Both the position numbers and the translations under genes were made by a program. The notes under the pieces were generated by a model. The model did no database searches and had not been told where the DNA came from. It saw only the letters and a program-made list of their open reading frames with translations. Source: Pseudomonas sp. NFACC02 (GTDB lineage: Bacteria; Pseudomonadota; Gammaproteobacteria; Pseudomonadales; Pseudomonadaceae). Taken from it: a DNA stretch of 54,893 bases. The DNA is taken from NCBI RefSeq assembly GCF_900110765.1, contig NZ_FOEO01000036.1, positions 1 to 54,893 on the forward strand, read 5' to 3'. Below, piece after piece: positions 53,241 through 54,893 of the stretch; within the stretch, counting starts at the first letter, position 1; every line of letters starts with the position of its first letter.

Positions 53241-54445
53241 CAGAACCTGGCAATCCTTCGGACAAGACTTCAGGGGACGCGTCCGGCAACCCCGCACAAT
53301 CGGCACCCACGACAGGACCGGCACCTGCTCCTGCCGTGATGCCCGCCACGACGCAACCGCGCTCGGCACGCGTTCGTCTGGTGTCCTCGATCCTGTTTGG
53401 CGGCGTCGCACTGGCGGGCGTGCTGATCGTGCTCTATGCCTGGCAACTGCCGCCATTCAGCAGCCCCATCGAGAGCACGGAAAATGCGCAGGTGAGGGGC
53501 CAGACGACGATCATTTCGCCGCAATTGAGCGGCTACGTCTATGAAGTGCCGGTGCAGGATTTTCAGTGGGTGAAGGCGGGTGACCTGCTGGTGCGCATCG
53601 ACGACCGGATTTATCAACAGCATCTGGATCAGGGTCTGGCGCAGTTGGGGATTCAGAAGGCGGCGCTGCAGAACAACCTCCAGCAACGGCGCAGTGCCGA
53701 AGCCACCATTGTGCAGCGTCAGGCGAGCGTTGCGAACGCCGAGGCACAGAGTCAGAAAGCAGCGGCGGACCTGCGCCGCAGCAATGCGCTGGTGACCGAT
53801 GGCTCAGTGTCGAAAAGCGAACTGGACGTGACCCGTGCAGCCGATGCTCAGGCGCGTGCGGCGCTGGCCGAAGCCAAGGCGTCACTTGAAATTGCCCGGC
53901 AGGATCTGCAAACGGTGATCGTCAATCGCGGGTCGCTGGAAGCGTCGGTCAAAAACGCCGAAGCCGCCATTGAACTGGCACGTATCGACCTGACCAATAC
54001 CCGCATTACCGCGCCGCGTGACGGTCAGTTGGGGCAGATCGGTACGCGACTCGGCGCATACGTGAACGCCGGCGCGCAGTTGATGGGGCTGGTGCCGCGG
54101 CCGCGCTGGATCATCGCGAACATGAAAGAAACCCAGATGGCCAATGTGCGTCTGGGCCAGCCCGTCTCGTTCACGGTCGATGCGCTGGAGAACCGCAAGA
54201 TGCGGGGGCGAGTGCAGCGGATCTCGCCGGCCGCGGGGTCGGAATTCAGCGTATTGCCGGCTGACAACGCCACGGGCAACTTCGTGAAGATTGCCCAGCG
54301 CATTCCGGTGCGTATCACGGTGGATGAAGACCAGGATGATCTGACGCGTTTGCGTCCGGGGATGTCGGTGGTGGTCAGTATCGACACCAGTCAGGACGGG
54401 CCGATTCCGCCGGATCCGGTGGATGGGTCGATTGAGCAGCAGTAA
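53237..54445 (+). CDS. Membrane fusion protein, HlyD/EmrA family
   Basis: A 402-residue periplasmic adaptor. A Pro/Ala-rich cytoplasmic tail is followed by one membrane anchor (about 47-70, ILFGGVALAGVLIVLYAW). Then come a lipoyl-like half (TTIISPQLSGYVYEVPV, VKAGDLLVRIDD), a long coiled-coil hairpin (about 125-245), the second lipoyl half (ITAPRDGQLGQIGTRLGAYV) and a beta-barrel domain. It would link the MFS pump to an outer-membrane channel; no TolC-type gene follows in the window. It overlaps the MFS gene by four bases. Confidence 0.93.
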   Translation: MTEPGNPSDKTSGDASGNPAQSAPTTGPAPAPAVMPATTQPRSARVRLVSSILFGGVALAGVLIVLYAWQLPPFSSPIESTENAQVRGQTTIISPQLSGYVYEVPVQDFQWVKAGDLLVRIDDRIYQQHLDQGLAQLGIQKAALQNNLQQRRSAEATIVQRQASVANAEAQSQKAAADLRRSNALVTDGSVSKSELDVTRAADAQARAALAEAKASLEIARQDLQTVIVNRGSLEASVKNAEAAIELARIDLTNTRITAPRDGQLGQIGTRLGAYVNAGAQLMGLVPRPRWIIANMKETQMANVRLGQPVSFTVDALENRKMRGRVQRISPAAGSEFSVLPADNATGNFVKIAQRIPVRITVDEDQDDLTRLRPGMSVVVSIDTSQDGPIPPDPVDGSIEQQ

Positions 54446-54485
54446 ACGTTCAGCCGGCCTCCCGAGCCTCCAGCCTGCGTCGTTT

Positions 54486-54590
54486 GATCGCTCCCACGCT
54501 CCGCGTGGTAACGCAGTGACTGACGCTCTGCGTCACTGTGGACGCAGAGCGTCCTGAAAGGCATTCCCACGCAGAGCGCGGGAACGATCG
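54486..54590. repeat. Syringae-type REP palindrome
   Basis: GATCGCTCCCACGCTCCGCG near the left end is mirrored by CGCGGGAACGATC at the right end. GACGCTCTGCGTC and GACGCAGAGCGTC lie in the centre. The wording matches the intergenic palindromes, often annotated as small DUF1534 proteins, that I associate with the P. syringae group. Confidence 0.8.
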
Positions 54591-54826
54591 CATGCTGCTT
54601 TGCTTTTGATTCTGCCTGAAAGGCGTAGCCGCCGGGGATCGGCGGCAAACCCGGTGCATGCGGAGTGTCAGGCATAACCGGGTCGCCTGATTTTGCTGCC
54701 GCTTCGCGCCAGATCGCGGGACAAGCCACGCTCCTACAGTAAAGAGTAGCGCGGGGAGATTGATGCACGCATCAAAGAAAGCGATGAGCGCTAGCTCCAG
54801 CCAGCGCTGTTCGTACACGCGATGGT

Positions 54827-54893
54827 CCAGACACCACAAATCGCGACTTGGGTGCAGGCCAAACGCAGACGACGCGCAGTGGGTCGAGCGGCA
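54827..54893. repeat. 262-bp dispersed repeat, third copy (cut by window)
   Basis: It begins CCAGACACCACAAATCGCGA and continues with the same sequence as the right arm at 17999 (TTGGGTGCAGGCCAAACG) to the window end. The 125 bases before it also match the inverse of about 17460-17560, so the larger composite unit is duplicated. Confidence 0.9.

Larger units (their letters stand above)
54446..54893. other. Gene-free repeat region at the window end
   Basis: These 448 bases hold a REP palindrome (54486-54590), a REP unit similar to those at 17546-17925 in inverted orientation (about 54600-54739), and the beginning of another copy of the 262-bp repeat. Short open frames are repeat by-products. 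Confidence 0.7.

Overview
The window is chromosomal DNA of a Pseudomonas, most likely of the P. syringae / P. fluorescens assemblage. The gene order tig-clpP-clpX-lon-hupB-ppiD-fabI-(five-gene peptide ABC transporter)-mltD-gloB-methyltransferase-rnhA-dnaQ is the arrangement known from Pseudomonas genomes. The intergenic spaces carry REP-type palindromes of the kind typical for the genus. No rRNA, tRNA, CRISPR array, insertion sequence or phage gene was recognised.

Layout. (1) 1-6843: a toxin locus with a large RHS/YD-repeat TccC-like protein (5' end outside the window), followed by two short RHS-core cassettes with different C-terminal tips. A decayed relic of one tip lies between them. (2) 6931-8093: two minus-strand LuxR-type regulators, an RcsB-like response regulator and a 91-residue HTH-only protein. 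(3) 8472-17024: the protein quality-control block tig, clpP, clpX, lon, hupB, ppiD; lon has a clear heat-shock (sigma32) promoter. (4) 17025-18366: a gene-free, repeat-rich segment with a TTTTTGG array, a telomere-like GGGTAT array, and a 262-bp inverted repeat flanking two REP-type units. (5) 18367-29313, minus strand: fabI, a Yej/Npp-type peptide ABC transporter with two binding proteins, mltD and gloB. (6) 29411-33799: methyltransferase-like protein, rnhA, dnaQ, a SatA-like GNAT acetyltransferase, a small conserved protein and an FMN reductase. (7) 34037-44756: two giant paralogous proteins (1750 and 1771 residues) related to the Pseudomonas 'dermonecrotic toxin domain' family, both ending in an HExxH metallopeptidase-like region. 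(8) 44778-49903, minus strand: acyl-CoA dehydrogenase and 3-hydroxyisobutyryl-CoA hydrolase (valine/isobutyrate catabolism), a fused EgtB-EgtD ergothioneine enzyme, and a DUF427 protein. (9) 50238-54445: an XdhC-family protein and an EmrAB-like MFS plus membrane-fusion efflux pair. The window ends inside another copy of the dispersed repeat of region 4.

How it fits together. The conserved core (regions 3, 5 and 6) is housekeeping: nascent-chain folding, ATP-dependent proteolysis, periplasmic folding, fatty-acid synthesis, peptide uptake, wall turnover and replication fidelity. It is flanked by two variable toxin regions. The RHS cassettes look like an evolving reservoir of toxin tips, with the two LuxR-type regulators as plausible local controllers. 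The giant tandem paralogues share sequence up to their leader regions and so arose by duplication. They have no recognisable immunity gene, which fits toxins aimed at eukaryotes rather than sister bacteria. The features most worth pursuing are the HExxH termini of the giant paralogues, the EgtB-EgtD fusion (domain order opposite to fungal Egt1), the RHS tip relic, and the possible His/Cys protease-like tip of the third RHS gene.
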